From a virus, in the IMG/VR virus record IMGVR_UViG_3300031841_005609, positions 1 to 64,000 of that record: a DNA stretch of 64,000 bases. One strand, given 5' to 3'. The position numbers and the translations under genes are program-made. Positions 52,838-60,939 of the stretch are shown here, in pieces. A model generated the notes under the pieces. That model saw only the letters and a list, made by a program, of their open reading frames with translations. It was not told the origin of the DNA and made no database searches. The number at the start of each line of letters is the position of its first letter. Positions within the stretch are counted from its first letter, which is position 1.

Positions 52838-53199
52838 ATAAACTAGAATTAGTTGCAAGACTTGTTGATAACACATACAACCCAGTGTCAAAGTCGGGTA
52901 CGTATTCAATTAAGACTTCCATGCAGGGAAGCAGGCTTGTTGTAAAGTTTAGCACGATAGTTAACTTTGCTTCTGAGGCATCTTTAAGACCTCAAGTTCA
53001 ATCATCAAAAGAACACGCCGTTCAGCTTATAAAAGACTTTATTGCAAACCTTAAGAAAAACTACAAGGCAGAGACAGGAGAAGCTCTAAAGGTTGAAGAT
53101 GAAGGCGGAGATGACAACATAGAGATGATTCAAGCAACTTCAAATTCACTCAGAAAAATAGCTTATTACAGATATAATCAGACTTTAGAGATATCTTAA
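52834..53199 (+). CDS. Unknown small protein before the large terminase
   Basis: A 121-residue protein. Residues 20-50 look like a beta hairpin (G-T-Y-S-I-K-T-S-M; L-V-V-K-F-S-T-I-V), followed by a helix with K-E-H-A-V-Q-L-I-K-D-F-I and a C-terminal helix ending Y-R-Y-N-Q-T-L-E-I-S. I know similar short proteins next to gp17 in T4-like phages only as unnamed ones. Its sequence does not look like the helical gp16 ring. It ends seven bases before gp17 and probably shares its transcript. Confidence 0.55.
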   Translation: MNKLELVARLVDNTYNPVSKSGTYSIKTSMQGSRLVVKFSTIVNFASEASLRPQVQSSKEHAVQLIKDFIANLKKNYKAETGEALKVEDEGGDDNIEMIQATSNSLRKIAYYRYNQTLEIS

Positions 53200-53205
53200 C
53201 AGACT

Positions 53206-54771
53206 ATGAACAAAAATCTTCAGGTCAAAGAGATAATAAAATGCGGAAAAGATCCGTCTTACTTTCTCAAAAAGTACATAAAGATTCAGCACCCTACTAA
53301 AGGTCTGGTCAACTTTGACACTTATGACTTTCAAGACGAGTGCCTGAAAGATTTCGTAGATCATAGATTCAATATCATCTTGAAGTCCAGGCAGCTAGGT
53401 ATATCTACTTTGTCTGCTGCTTACGCCGTCTGGTTAGCTTATTTCTATAGAGACAAAAACATACTGATCATCGCAACCAAGCTTGCAGTTGCCCAGAACT
53501 TTATCAAAAAAGTAAAAACAGCCCTTAGAGGTCTTCCCGGGTGGATGAACCTCACTGAAGTAGTAGGATCCAACAAGCAGGGCGTAGAGTTTAGTAACGG
53601 TTCTCAAATCAAAGCAGTACCCACTTCAGATGATGCAGGTCGCTCTGAAGCTTTGAGCCTCTTGATAATTGACGAAGCTGCGTTCATTAGAAACTTTGAT
53701 GAACTCTGGATGGGTTTGTATTCTACTCTATCCACAGGCGGTAGATCAATAATTCTTTCCACGCCGAATGGAGTCGGAGACAAGTACCATGAACTCTGCA
53801 CAGACGCTCAGGCAGGAGAGAACGAGTTCAATCTAATCAAGCTTATGTGGGATGTCCACCCAGACAGAGACGAAGAGTGGTTCGCCACTGAGACTCGAAA
53901 CATGAGCAAGAAGCAAATAGCACAAGAGCTTATGTGTGACTTTGCAGCTTCAGGAGATACGTTTTTAAACGCTCCTGACCTTGAAACTCTGGCTCTTAGG
54001 GTAAAGACCCCTATTGAGAGATGGGGCCCTGATATGAATGTCTGGGTCTGGAAGTATTCTCTTACTGAGCACAAATATGTAGTCAGCGCCGATGTGTCAA
54101 GAGGTGACGCCGCCGACTATTCTACTTTTCACGTTTTAGATGTCAATTCAGGTGAGCAGGTAGCTGAATATAAGGGAAAGATTCCGCCTGACCAGTTTGC
54201 TGTTTTGCTAGCAGAGGCCGGAAAGAGGTATAATAATGCCTTAGTTTGTCCAGAAAACAACACGTATGGCTATGCAGTCATAATGAAGCTTGTCGAACTA
54301 GGGTACACAAACCTGTATTACAAGAACGAAAAGGACAAACTTAGTGCCCTCTACACAGGAAACAACCAGATATCTAAGATAGGCTTCTCCACAAACGCCC
54401 AATCGAGAGGACAGATACTTACTAAACTAGAAGAGGTGCTAAGAAACAACTCAGTAGCTTTTTATTCTTCTCGTCTCGTTGACGAATTGAAGACTTTTGT
54501 CTGGAAGGGACAGAAAGCGCAGGCTCAAAAAGGCAAAAATGACGATCTTGTCATGGCAGCTGCAATTGGAACGTGGCTTTTCGATTCAGATCCCAAGGTA
54601 AATTCTCAAACAACGGATCTTAACAAGGCTATGCTTGATGGCTTTGCTGTCAACAGAAGAGAGTACGGTCAAAAGAAAAGTCCGTGGAGCCGATTCGGGT
54701 GGAACAATCCGAATCGAACGTATCCTTCGAAGTCCGGACCTCACGGCGATGATTTTGACTGGATTTTATAG
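53206..54771 (+). CDS. 17: Large terminase subunit gp17
   Basis: A 521-residue two-domain packaging motor. The ATPase domain has Walker A S-R-Q-L-G-I-S-T (61-68), Walker B L-L-I-I-D-E-A-A-F with D156/E157, and an S-T-P-N-G coupling motif near 184-188. The C-terminal RNase H-like nuclease has D296 in V-S-A-D-V-S-R-G-D, E350 in C-P-E-N-N and D446/D447 in N-D-D-L-V-M-A. It docks on the portal, pumps DNA into the prohead and cuts the concatemer (headful). Length is slightly shorter than T4 gp17 (610). All key residues are present. Portal follows after a 55-base gap. Confidence 0.95.
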   Translation: MNKNLQVKEIIKCGKDPSYFLKKYIKIQHPTKGLVNFDTYDFQDECLKDFVDHRFNIILKSRQLGISTLSAAYAVWLAYFYRDKNILIIATKLAVAQNFIKKVKTALRGLPGWMNLTEVVGSNKQGVEFSNGSQIKAVPTSDDAGRSEALSLLIIDEAAFIRNFDELWMGLYSTLSTGGRSIILSTPNGVGDKYHELCTDAQAGENEFNLIKLMWDVHPDRDEEWFATETRNMSKKQIAQELMCDFAASGDTFLNAPDLETLALRVKTPIERWGPDMNVWVWKYSLTEHKYVVSADVSRGDAADYSTFHVLDVNSGEQVAEYKGKIPPDQFAVLLAEAGKRYNNALVCPENNTYGYAVIMKLVELGYTNLYYKNEKDKLSALYTGNNQISKIGFSTNAQSRGQILTKLEEVLRNNSVAFYSSRLVDELKTFVWKGQKAQAQKGKNDDLVMAAAIGTWLFDSDPKVNSQTTDLNKAMLDGFAVNRREYGQKKSPWSRFGWNNPNRTYPSKSGPHGDDFDWIL

Positions 54772-54826
54772 TTTAGGTTTGAATCCTTCTGAATACAATA
54801 ATTATGAAGTGCAATAGGAGTGTTTC

Positions 54827-56755
54827 ATGTCTGAGCAGGCAAGTTTATTTACTAGACTAACAAAACTTTTTAGATCAGGCCCCGTTGTAAAAAGAAGAGT
54901 TAGAAACGTTAAGACAGCTGGAGCTTCTACAGCCCTAGAGGTTTTTAAAAGAGCACACAGCGATGTATACAATAGCACGCTAAGTGCTTACGGAGCTTTC
55001 GATAGAATGGCTCGCTATAGCGACTTCAGTGAAATGGAGTCAACTCCAGAAATAGCATCTGCTCTTGACATCTACGCAGAAGAGACCGTTTCTTCCGACG
55101 AAAAAGGACAAGTCCTACACATCTATTCAGAGAACAGAAAGGTTCAAGAAATCCTGGAGAACCTTTTTCACGACGTCCTTAACGTAGAATTCAATTTAGT
55201 AATGTGGGTAAGAAATCTTTGTAAGTACGGAGACTTTTTTCTTTTTAACGACATACATCCTGATTATGGTGTGATCAATGCTTACCCAATATCGATAAGC
55301 GAAATGGAAAGAGAAGAGGGGTTCGACACGAAAGATCCCTCTGCAGTTCGATTCCGATGGGTGACTCAAGGAAATCAAGTTTTAGAAAACTGGCAAGTAT
55401 CACACTTCAGGCTCTTGGGCAACGACGCTTTTCTTCCCTATGGATCCTCCGTGTTAGAGGCCGCCAGAAGAATTTGGAGACAGTTAATCCTCATTGAAGA
55501 TGCCATGCTCGTTTACAGAGTAATTAGAGCTCCGGAAAGAAGAGTATTTTATTTAGATGTAGGTAATGTACCGCCAGAAGATGTTTCGAACTATATCGAA
55601 CAGGCTCAAACAAGCTTAAAAAGAAACCAAGTCGTAGACAAGTCTAACGGACAGGTCGACATAAGATACAACCCGCTTTCTGTAGATGAAGATTACTTCT
55701 TGCCCGTTAGAGGTGGTGAAAGCGGAACGAGAATTGATACTCTTGCTGGCGGCCAAAATACAGCTGCCATAGAAGATGTCGAATACATACAGAAGAAGCT
55801 GTTTGCAGCTCTCAAAATACCCAAAGCTTATCTGGGATATGACGAGGAAGTCGGAGCCAAGGCTACGCTTGCCCAAGAAGATATAAGGTTTAGCAGGTCA
55901 ATCCAGCGGATTCAAAAGACAATATTGTCTGAGCTTAACAAGCTCGCGATGATTCACCTCTATTGTCATGGTTACGAAGGAGAAGATCTCGTTGAGTTTG
56001 ATCTAAGGCTGTCTAATCCCTCATCGATCGCCCAACAACAAAAGCTCGAGCTTATAAGATCTAGATTTGAGATAGCAGGTTCAGCACCTGAAGGATCTGT
56101 CGACAGGTCCTGGATTCAAAAAAATGTTTTAGGTCTTACTGACGAAGAGATAGAAAAAATTCACGAAGGACGTCTCGAAGACAAGCTTAGAGATCTCGAG
56201 GTCGAAGCAGTTCAAGCACCTGAAGCTGAAGGCGCTCCCGCCGGCGAAGCTGGTGATGAAGGCGGAGAAGAACCCGCCGAAGACGAAGGAGAAGATCTCT
56301 TCGCCGGCGATAGAAAAGATGATGAACTTTTGACCGCTTTGCCCGCAAGAAAAGACAAAAAAGAAGAGTCTGAAGATGATGATCACCCTGTCCTTTCTAT
56401 ACAGGATCTAGATGCTCCTGTTAAAGCAGACAGACAGATTCGAAATGCCTTTGGCCAGAAGATAAAAAAGTCTAGAAAGGTAACAGCTGGACCTGGGTCT
56501 ACTCACATGCCGGATTTTGTTAAAATGACTTCAACTGGAAAAGCAGGCAGAAAACAAGACACGATGAACAAACCTTTTGATAACGATTTTCTAAAAGATC
56601 CATTTTCAGAATCAATGTCGAGTTTTTCTCCTCCGAGGCTTACTTATGATTTAGTAAACACTCTTAACTCGATGGGAGACAAAATACAGGTTAAGAGACA
56701 AAAGCTATTGTCAGAAATTGATGAAAAACAAGGAGACCCTAATGGCGAAGCATAA
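54827..56755 (+). CDS. 20: Portal protein gp20
   Basis: A 642-residue protein, longer than T4 gp20 (524). Conserved portal features include E-M-E-S-T-P-E-I-A-S-A-L-D-I-Y-A-E-E near residues 68-85 and the crown/stem part Q-K-K-L-F-A-A-L-K-I-P-K-A-Y-L-G-Y near 323-339. I-R-F-S-R-S-I-Q-R-I-Q-K lies near 355-366. The extra length is an acidic Glu/Gly/Ala-rich C-terminal tail (56215-56400) followed by a basic stretch. It forms the dodecameric vertex for DNA entry, the head-assembly initiator and the neck connection. AGGAGTG precedes the ATG. It overlaps the next gene by 14 bases. Confidence 0.92.
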   Translation: MSEQASLFTRLTKLFRSGPVVKRRVRNVKTAGASTALEVFKRAHSDVYNSTLSAYGAFDRMARYSDFSEMESTPEIASALDIYAEETVSSDEKGQVLHIYSENRKVQEILENLFHDVLNVEFNLVMWVRNLCKYGDFFLFNDIHPDYGVINAYPISISEMEREEGFDTKDPSAVRFRWVTQGNQVLENWQVSHFRLLGNDAFLPYGSSVLEAARRIWRQLILIEDAMLVYRVIRAPERRVFYLDVGNVPPEDVSNYIEQAQTSLKRNQVVDKSNGQVDIRYNPLSVDEDYFLPVRGGESGTRIDTLAGGQNTAAIEDVEYIQKKLFAALKIPKAYLGYDEEVGAKATLAQEDIRFSRSIQRIQKTILSELNKLAMIHLYCHGYEGEDLVEFDLRLSNPSSIAQQQKLELIRSRFEIAGSAPEGSVDRSWIQKNVLGLTDEEIEKIHEGRLEDKLRDLEVEAVQAPEAEGAPAGEAGDEGGEEPAEDEGEDLFAGDRKDDELLTALPARKDKKEESEDDDHPVLSIQDLDAPVKADRQIRNAFGQKIKKSRKVTAGPGSTHMPDFVKMTSTGKAGRKQDTMNKPFDNDFLKDPFSESMSSFSPPRLTYDLVNTLNSMGDKIQVKRQKLLSEIDEKQGDPNGEA

Positions 56756-57563
56756 CAAGAAGCGCAACGTCGGTCTACTACATGAACAGCTTATTAGGCA
56801 TGCTAGTAGAATGACAGTCGAGGGCAGTGTCGAAAAAGCTCAAGATGCAGTCGACATTGTGACTAGGCATTTTAAAAGAGGATCTGAGACCCTGAGAGAA
56901 TTCAGGCTTTTTAGCTCTCTTATCCACACTAAGGTTGATTCCAAAGACCTTGCTCAAAGAATCGTTGCTGAAAGCAGAAGAGCATGCATGGATCATGACT
57001 CCGAAAAGCTCCGAAGAGAAAAATCTTTGCTCATAAAAGATATCAATCATCTTTTGAACGAGGAGAGCTTTTACGATCAAAGGATTCCGACCTATAGAAT
57101 ATTCGCAACAGTTCAGGCTCTACTCAATGAGTGGCGAGGAGCATCAAGACTCACACCTGCCGAAATTGTAAAGTATGAATCACGGTTGGTTGATCACTTG
57201 ACTCGGCAGGAAGCTGAGAATGAACTCCAGAGATCAGAAAACGCCGATCCTTTAGTACTAAACATAATGATCGAGAAGTTCAACAAGAAGTATGGAAAGA
57301 CACTCTCAGAAGATCAAAGAAAGATTCTTGAGCTCAGGCTTATGAACAAAAACGAAGAAGCTGTTGTTTTGATGGAGTCTGTCAAGAAAAAGACGCTAGC
57401 ATCAATCGATCGATTCTATGAATCTCTTGAAAACGAATATCTTGGAAAGAAAAGAGATGTTCTCGTTGAGAGAGTTACAAATTTTCAGCCAGACGAAACA
57501 GATGAATCAGTGGCAAAAGCTCTTTCTCTGGCAAATCTTTTATCAGAACTGGAGGCGGAATAA
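56742..57563 (+). CDS. Helical head-region protein (possible prohead core component)
   Basis: A 273-residue, almost completely helical and charged protein between portal and protease. The start is ATG 56742, preceded by AAGGAGA; an in-frame start 24 bases earlier lacks a good site. Conserved-looking blocks are K-K-R-N-V-G-L-L-H-E-Q-L-I near 5-17, H-F-K-R-G-S-E-T-L-R-E-F-R-L-F near 42-56, and E-S-F-Y-D-Q-R-I-P-T-Y-R near 107-118. I associate this family with T4-like phages of marine origin at the gp67/gp68 position, where small internal prohead core proteins lie in T4. The functional call rests on position and composition only. Confidence 0.6.
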   Translation: MAKHNKKRNVGLLHEQLIRHASRMTVEGSVEKAQDAVDIVTRHFKRGSETLREFRLFSSLIHTKVDSKDLAQRIVAESRRACMDHDSEKLRREKSLLIKDINHLLNEESFYDQRIPTYRIFATVQALLNEWRGASRLTPAEIVKYESRLVDHLTRQEAENELQRSENADPLVLNIMIEKFNKKYGKTLSEDQRKILELRLMNKNEEAVVLMESVKKKTLASIDRFYESLENEYLGKKRDVLVERVTNFQPDETDESVAKALSLANLLSELEAE

Positions 57564-58174
57564 TGGGCGACAGAAAACTACTGACAGAATGGTTGGCATT
57601 TGATTACTCTCCTGAGATGATCAAAGAGTCAAGAGAGGCCAATGGCGGGAAACTAATGATGAAAGGTATTTTGCAAAAAGCAGATACTCTTAATCAGAAC
57701 GGAAGAATCTATCCCATTGAAATACTTGACAGAGAAGTGAGAAACTACCAGAAGTTTATTAAGGAAAATCGCGCTCTTGGAGAATGTGATCATCCCGACA
57801 GCTCTGTGGTCGAACTTAAGAACGCATCACACATCGTTCGAGAAGCTTACATGAATGATGGTGTATGTTACGGAGTTGTGGAACTGCTGGATACACCAAG
57901 CGGAAAGATATTACAAAGTCTGGTAGAATCAGGCGTAACTTTGGGAATCTCATCAAGAGGCGTTGGATCAACTCGCCGTGAAGGTGATTACGATGTGGTT
58001 CAAGACGATTTTCAATTGATTTGCTGGGATTTCGTTTCAGAACCTTCTACACCAGGCGCCTTCATGATGAAAGAAGGAAAAGATTTTACGCGCGAAGATC
58101 TGAACAGACACTTTACTAAAACCGATAGAGTTGATAGGTTGGTCAACGATATCATTTCTTGGGAGAATGACTAA
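57563..58174 (+). CDS. 21: Prohead core protease gp21
   Basis: A 203-residue serine protease of the herpesvirus-assemblin-like prohead family. H77 in G-E-C-D-H-P-D and S130/S131 in T-L-G-I-S-S-R-G match the catalytic His and Ser regions of T4 gp21. M-K-G-I-L-Q-K-A-D-T-x-N-x-N-G-R-I-Y-P near 33-51 is also typical. In T4 it cleaves after Glu in L/I-x-E sites in scaffold and capsid proteins before expansion. It overlaps its neighbours by one base on each side (TAATG). Length agrees with T4 gp21 (212). Confidence 0.93.
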   Translation: MGDRKLLTEWLAFDYSPEMIKESREANGGKLMMKGILQKADTLNQNGRIYPIEILDREVRNYQKFIKENRALGECDHPDSSVVELKNASHIVREAYMNDGVCYGVVELLDTPSGKILQSLVESGVTLGISSRGVGSTRREGDYDVVQDDFQLICWDFVSEPSTPGAFMMKEGKDFTREDLNRHFTKTDRVDRLVNDIISWEND

Positions 58175-58530
58175 TGGGACATTGGGTAGGACCAGGTATC
58201 GGAGATGTGGGATCTTATCAGGTCTCAGGAACTCCTTTTGTTTTTAATGCAACACAGAATCAGACCAAAACAGCAACTTTAGACTATGTGACGTCAGAGA
58301 TACAAGTCAATGTAGTTGGCACTGGTAACACAATATCTTTTGGAGATGCCGATACAACTACGTACACTTTACCTGCAGGTCTTTCTACCTTTCGTGTTAG
58401 GTGTAAGTCAATTCAAGTTATAGTTGCTAACACTTTGAACAACACAGTTTCTGTTTGTGCTTCTCTAACAGGCATCGAAGCAAAACACCTTGACCAGCAT
58501 GATCAGGACGATTACGGAACAGTCGCGTAA
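58174..58530 (+). CDS. Small beta-rich head-region protein, possible decoration or fibre protein
   Basis: A 118-residue protein beginning in the gp21 stop. It is nearly all beta and turn: G-H-W-V-G-P-G-I-G-D-V-G-S-Y-Q-V-S-G-T-P at the N-terminus, I-Q-V-N-V-V near 48, T-Y-T-L-P-A-G near 64 and V-I-V-A-N-T near 84. The G-D-V-G-S-Y-Q-V-S-G-x-P start is familiar to me from small virion proteins of marine T4-like phages. A capsid-decorating beta-sandwich is the most natural guess. No enzyme motif is seen. Confidence 0.55.
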   Translation: MGHWVGPGIGDVGSYQVSGTPFVFNATQNQTKTATLDYVTSEIQVNVVGTGNTISFGDADTTTYTLPAGLSTFRVRCKSIQVIVANTLNNTVSVCASLTGIEAKHLDQHDQDDYGTVA

Positions 58531-58539
58531 GGATAGAAA

Positions 58540-58968
58540 ATGGCTAAGTTAACCAAAACTGCACTTAAGTCTCTTGTGAAGGAATGTTTGGTCGAGATTC
58601 TCGCTGAAGGAATCGGGTCAACAGCAACTTTGCAAGAAGGTGTGAAAAAATCATCTGTAAGCGTTGAAGCAAGAAGACGAGCAGAAGAGAAAAGATTGGA
58701 ACAACATCGGAAAAAATTTGAAGTAAAAGTTGACAACACTGTCTCCGACCTAACAGATGATCCGATCATGCAGTCTATTTTTGCTGAGACAGCTAAAACC
58801 ACACTCCAAGAGCAGATGCAGCACGATTCAAGACCGGGAGCCACCACAGCTCAGCCAACCCCGGAAATGATGTCTGGCAAAGCATCAGGGATAGATCTTG
58901 GTAATATATTTGACGGAGCTTCTTCAAATTGGTCTGAGCTTGCTTTCGCAGAAAAGAAAGCTCGATAA
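58540..58968 (+). CDS. Small helical head-region protein with amphipathic N-terminus
   Basis: A 142-residue protein. The N-terminus A-K-L-T-K-T-A-L-K-S-L-V-K-E-C-L-V-E-I-L forms an amphipathic helix, similar in pattern to that of the 95-residue protein at 59031. A charged helix E-A-R-R-R-A-E-E-K-R near 43-52 follows, and the rest is Thr/Ala-rich and loosely structured. In T4 such N-terminal helices direct proteins to the prohead core. An I-L-A-E near 19-22 would fit the gp21 I/L-x-E cleavage consensus. An internal prohead protein is inferred. Confidence 0.55.
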   Translation: MAKLTKTALKSLVKECLVEILAEGIGSTATLQEGVKKSSVSVEARRRAEEKRLEQHRKKFEVKVDNTVSDLTDDPIMQSIFAETAKTTLQEQMQHDSRPGATTAQPTPEMMSGKASGIDLGNIFDGASSNWSELAFAEKKAR

Positions 58969-58992
58969 CTGAGTTAACGAATACCTATAGAA

Positions 58993-59010
58993 TAGAGAGG
59001 CATCTCTCTA
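58993..59010 (+). promoter_or_regulatory. 7-bp hairpin upstream of a head gene
   Basis: TAGAGAG (58993-58999), loop GCAT, CTCTCTA (59004-59010). It lies 20 bases before ATG 59031, just ahead of AGGAGA (59018-59023). The same gap carries AGTTAAC (58972) and TATAG (58986), the recurring promoter-like arrangement. It is comparable in position to the hairpin at 43400-43421. Confidence 0.5.
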
Positions 59011-59030
59011 AAAGTCTAGGAGAAAACAAG

Positions 59031-59318
59031 ATGGCAAAAAGAGTAAGAAAGCTCACAGCGGAATCCCTCAGAAGAATGATTCAGCAAGAAGCTCGTAAGC
59101 TTCAAAAAGAATCATCAGATCCTTTCGCTGCCGGAGTTGAGAAAATAGAAAAGGTTTCAGCAGAAGAAGTTGATGCTGATGAGATCGCTGGATCTCTTGA
59201 AAAAGATATCGATTATGTCAAGGCTCTTAAGATTCATGAGAAAAGATTGACCGATAAGCTTAAGAAGATTCAAGAAGCTAAAAACCTTCTTTCAAAAAGA
59301 ATTTCTAAAAACATATAA
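59031..59318 (+). CDS. Small helical protein, possible prohead core component
   Basis: A 95-residue, lysine- and glutamate-rich helical protein. Its N-terminal K-L-T-A-E-S-L-R-R-M-I-Q-Q-E-A-R-K-L resembles in pattern the start of the 142-residue protein before it. The C-terminal half is a likely coiled coil (A-L-K-I-H-E-K-R-L-T-D-K-L-K-K-I). No cysteine, membrane segment or enzyme motif. AGGAGA lies seven bases upstream. Internal core protein by position. Confidence 0.5.
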   Translation: MAKRVRKLTAESLRRMIQQEARKLQKESSDPFAAGVEKIEKVSAEEVDADEIAGSLEKDIDYVKALKIHEKRLTDKLKKIQEAKNLLSKRISKNI

Positions 59319-59334
59319 GTTCGAGGAGTAGAAA

Positions 59335-59808
59335 ATGCCAACACACAAGCAAGGAACAGTAAGCCCACCGATAACTGAAAGAGGTTTGGGAAAAGCCGGC
59401 TCAAACGATCACTCTGCGATGTTCGGCACTAGTCCAATTCACTCCGGTGAAATGACTCCTGAATCAATAGCTCAGCAATACCAGCAAGAGATTCTGGACG
59501 GCACAATTAATGACGGCGGTCACACTTTCGGAACCTATGATCCAAATTATCCAGATGCTCCTAACATGGATGATGTTGAGACAGGCGGAGGAGGTCTTCC
59601 GGCCAGCCCATACGTTCCAAACCCTGTGTCCCCCGGGGAGGGATCTGTCGATCCTTCTGATCAAGCTGAGGCTCCTGACGGTTTCGGTGAAACTCCAAGC
59701 GCCACACCCTTCGTAGGTGTAGGATCTCAGCTCTCACCAAAAGCATCTTCAGAGGCTATTGCAAGACAGACTCTTGGAGACTACGGCTTAGGCAAGAGCT
59801 CCAACTAA
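59335..59808 (+). CDS. Low-complexity head-region protein, paralogue of the next gene
   Basis: A 157-residue protein rich in Pro, Gly, Ser and Asp, mostly disordered. Around residues 30-75 it has F-G-T-S-P-I-H ... I-A-Q-Q-Y-Q-Q-E-I-L-D-G-T ... Y-D-P-N-Y-P-D-A-P, and it ends L-G-K-S-S-N. The following gene shows the same landmarks in the same order. No known family. It could be an internal head protein or linker. A GAGGAG is close before the ATG. Confidence 0.55.
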   Translation: MPTHKQGTVSPPITERGLGKAGSNDHSAMFGTSPIHSGEMTPESIAQQYQQEILDGTINDGGHTFGTYDPNYPDAPNMDDVETGGGGLPASPYVPNPVSPGEGSVDPSDQAEAPDGFGETPSATPFVGVGSQLSPKASSEAIARQTLGDYGLGKSSN

Positions 59809-59819
59809 AAGAGAGATAA

Positions 59820-60323
59820 ATGCCCACAGGAAACCAAAACGTTCTTGAGAATGAATTTCCAAACTACGGAAAGACTGGCATTCATTCGAGATCAAATCAA
59901 GAACGTTTGGCTTCTGCTTTCCCCGACAGCCCTGTACACGACCCGTCTGTTACTTCTTCAACCATAAGAGAATACTACTTTTATGAAGTTCTCTCCGGAG
60001 AATACGATCCTGACTCTGGTTTTACTCAAAGCAATTACGACTACTCAGAGGCTCCCGAAATTCCTAATACAACGGCTCCTGATGGCGAATCATCTCCCGG
60101 AAATCCAGGGTCTACAATAGTCTCCTCCGGAAAAGGTCCGAATGTAGCTACTCTCAATAGAAACAATTTACAAACCAATACCTCTCCGATGGTTGAGATA
60201 GAAAACGCTTCTGAGCCTCCCTTTTCAGGTCTTGGTTCTGGAGAAGATCCGAGCGAAACATCTTCTAGAATATCTTCACAAAATTTTGTCACGGGCTTAC
60301 CGATGGGCAAATCATCTGAGTAG
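59820..60323 (+). CDS. Low-complexity head-region protein, paralogue of the preceding gene
   Basis: A 167-residue protein. It shares with the preceding protein the M-P-T start, F-P-D-S-P-V-H near 34-40, T-I-R-E-Y-Y-F-Y-E-V-L-S-G near 48-60, N-Y-D-Y-S-E-A-P near 72-79 and the final M-G-K-S-S-E. Between them is disordered Ser/Pro/Gly/Asn sequence. Tandem duplication followed by divergence is the simplest explanation. Function unknown; 11 bases from the upstream gene and 3 from the downstream gene. Confidence 0.55.
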   Translation: MPTGNQNVLENEFPNYGKTGIHSRSNQERLASAFPDSPVHDPSVTSSTIREYYFYEVLSGEYDPDSGFTQSNYDYSEAPEIPNTTAPDGESSPGNPGSTIVSSGKGPNVATLNRNNLQTNTSPMVEIENASEPPFSGLGSGEDPSETSSRISSQNFVTGLPMGKSSE

Positions 60324-60326
60324 CCC

Positions 60327-60914
60327 ATGCCTTCTACGAAAATACCAAAGTCAGTAGGTGAACCTTCTATATCACGGCATGATTCAAGATCAGATCTAGG
60401 GTATGGTAGAATATCAAATAAATTTCACAAGCCCAGAAAAGAGTCTGGAACATTTCCTTACCTAGTAGACCAATACTCAGAAATAGACTGGGAAGACGAA
60501 GAAACTCACGCCGCTATTGAAAAAAAGATTCAGAAGCATCAAAGGTCAGATCCTTTCATGAAGAAGTCAACAAGTCCTTTTTACTTTGCTGCTGGAAATA
60601 CTAAACTTTCTGATTGTTTCCAAAGAACAGAAGAAGTCTTGGAAGAAATTCACTCTCTTGGAGATTCAATGTCCCCGATTCCTCATTTGACAAAAAAGAG
60701 AAGAGAGATGTCAGGTGGCTCCAGTGTCCATTCAGGCGGAATTAGCAGCTCAAGCGCCAAAAGAACCGGTTCTGAAAAGGGATATGCGTCAGCTCCTCCT
60801 GATATAAAATATGACAAAAATGACAACGATCATAACGAAGTAATATTTAATCTAGAAGACCTCGTCAAAAAATTGCAATTAAAGACTGGGAATTTTAGGT
60901 ACCGAAAAACATAG
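60327..60914 (+). CDS. Unknown head-region protein
   Basis: A 195-residue, basic, Ser- and Lys-rich protein. It starts M-P-S-T-K-I-P-K like the M-P-T starts upstream, but no further similarity to the paralogous pair is clear. A central helix (T-E-E-V-L-E-E-I-H-S-L) sits near residues 91-101, and a Gly/Ser stretch near 130-145 looks disordered. No family recognised. Location just before gp22 suggests a role in head assembly. It is followed by a 25-base gap with AGTTAACG (60913). Confidence 0.5.
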   Translation: MPSTKIPKSVGEPSISRHDSRSDLGYGRISNKFHKPRKESGTFPYLVDQYSEIDWEDEETHAAIEKKIQKHQRSDPFMKKSTSPFYFAAGNTKLSDCFQRTEEVLEEIHSLGDSMSPIPHLTKKRREMSGGSSVHSGGISSSSAKRTGSEKGYASAPPDIKYDKNDNDHNEVIFNLEDLVKKLQLKTGNFRYRKT

Positions 60915-60939
60915 TTAACGACAGACAAGGTGATCATAG

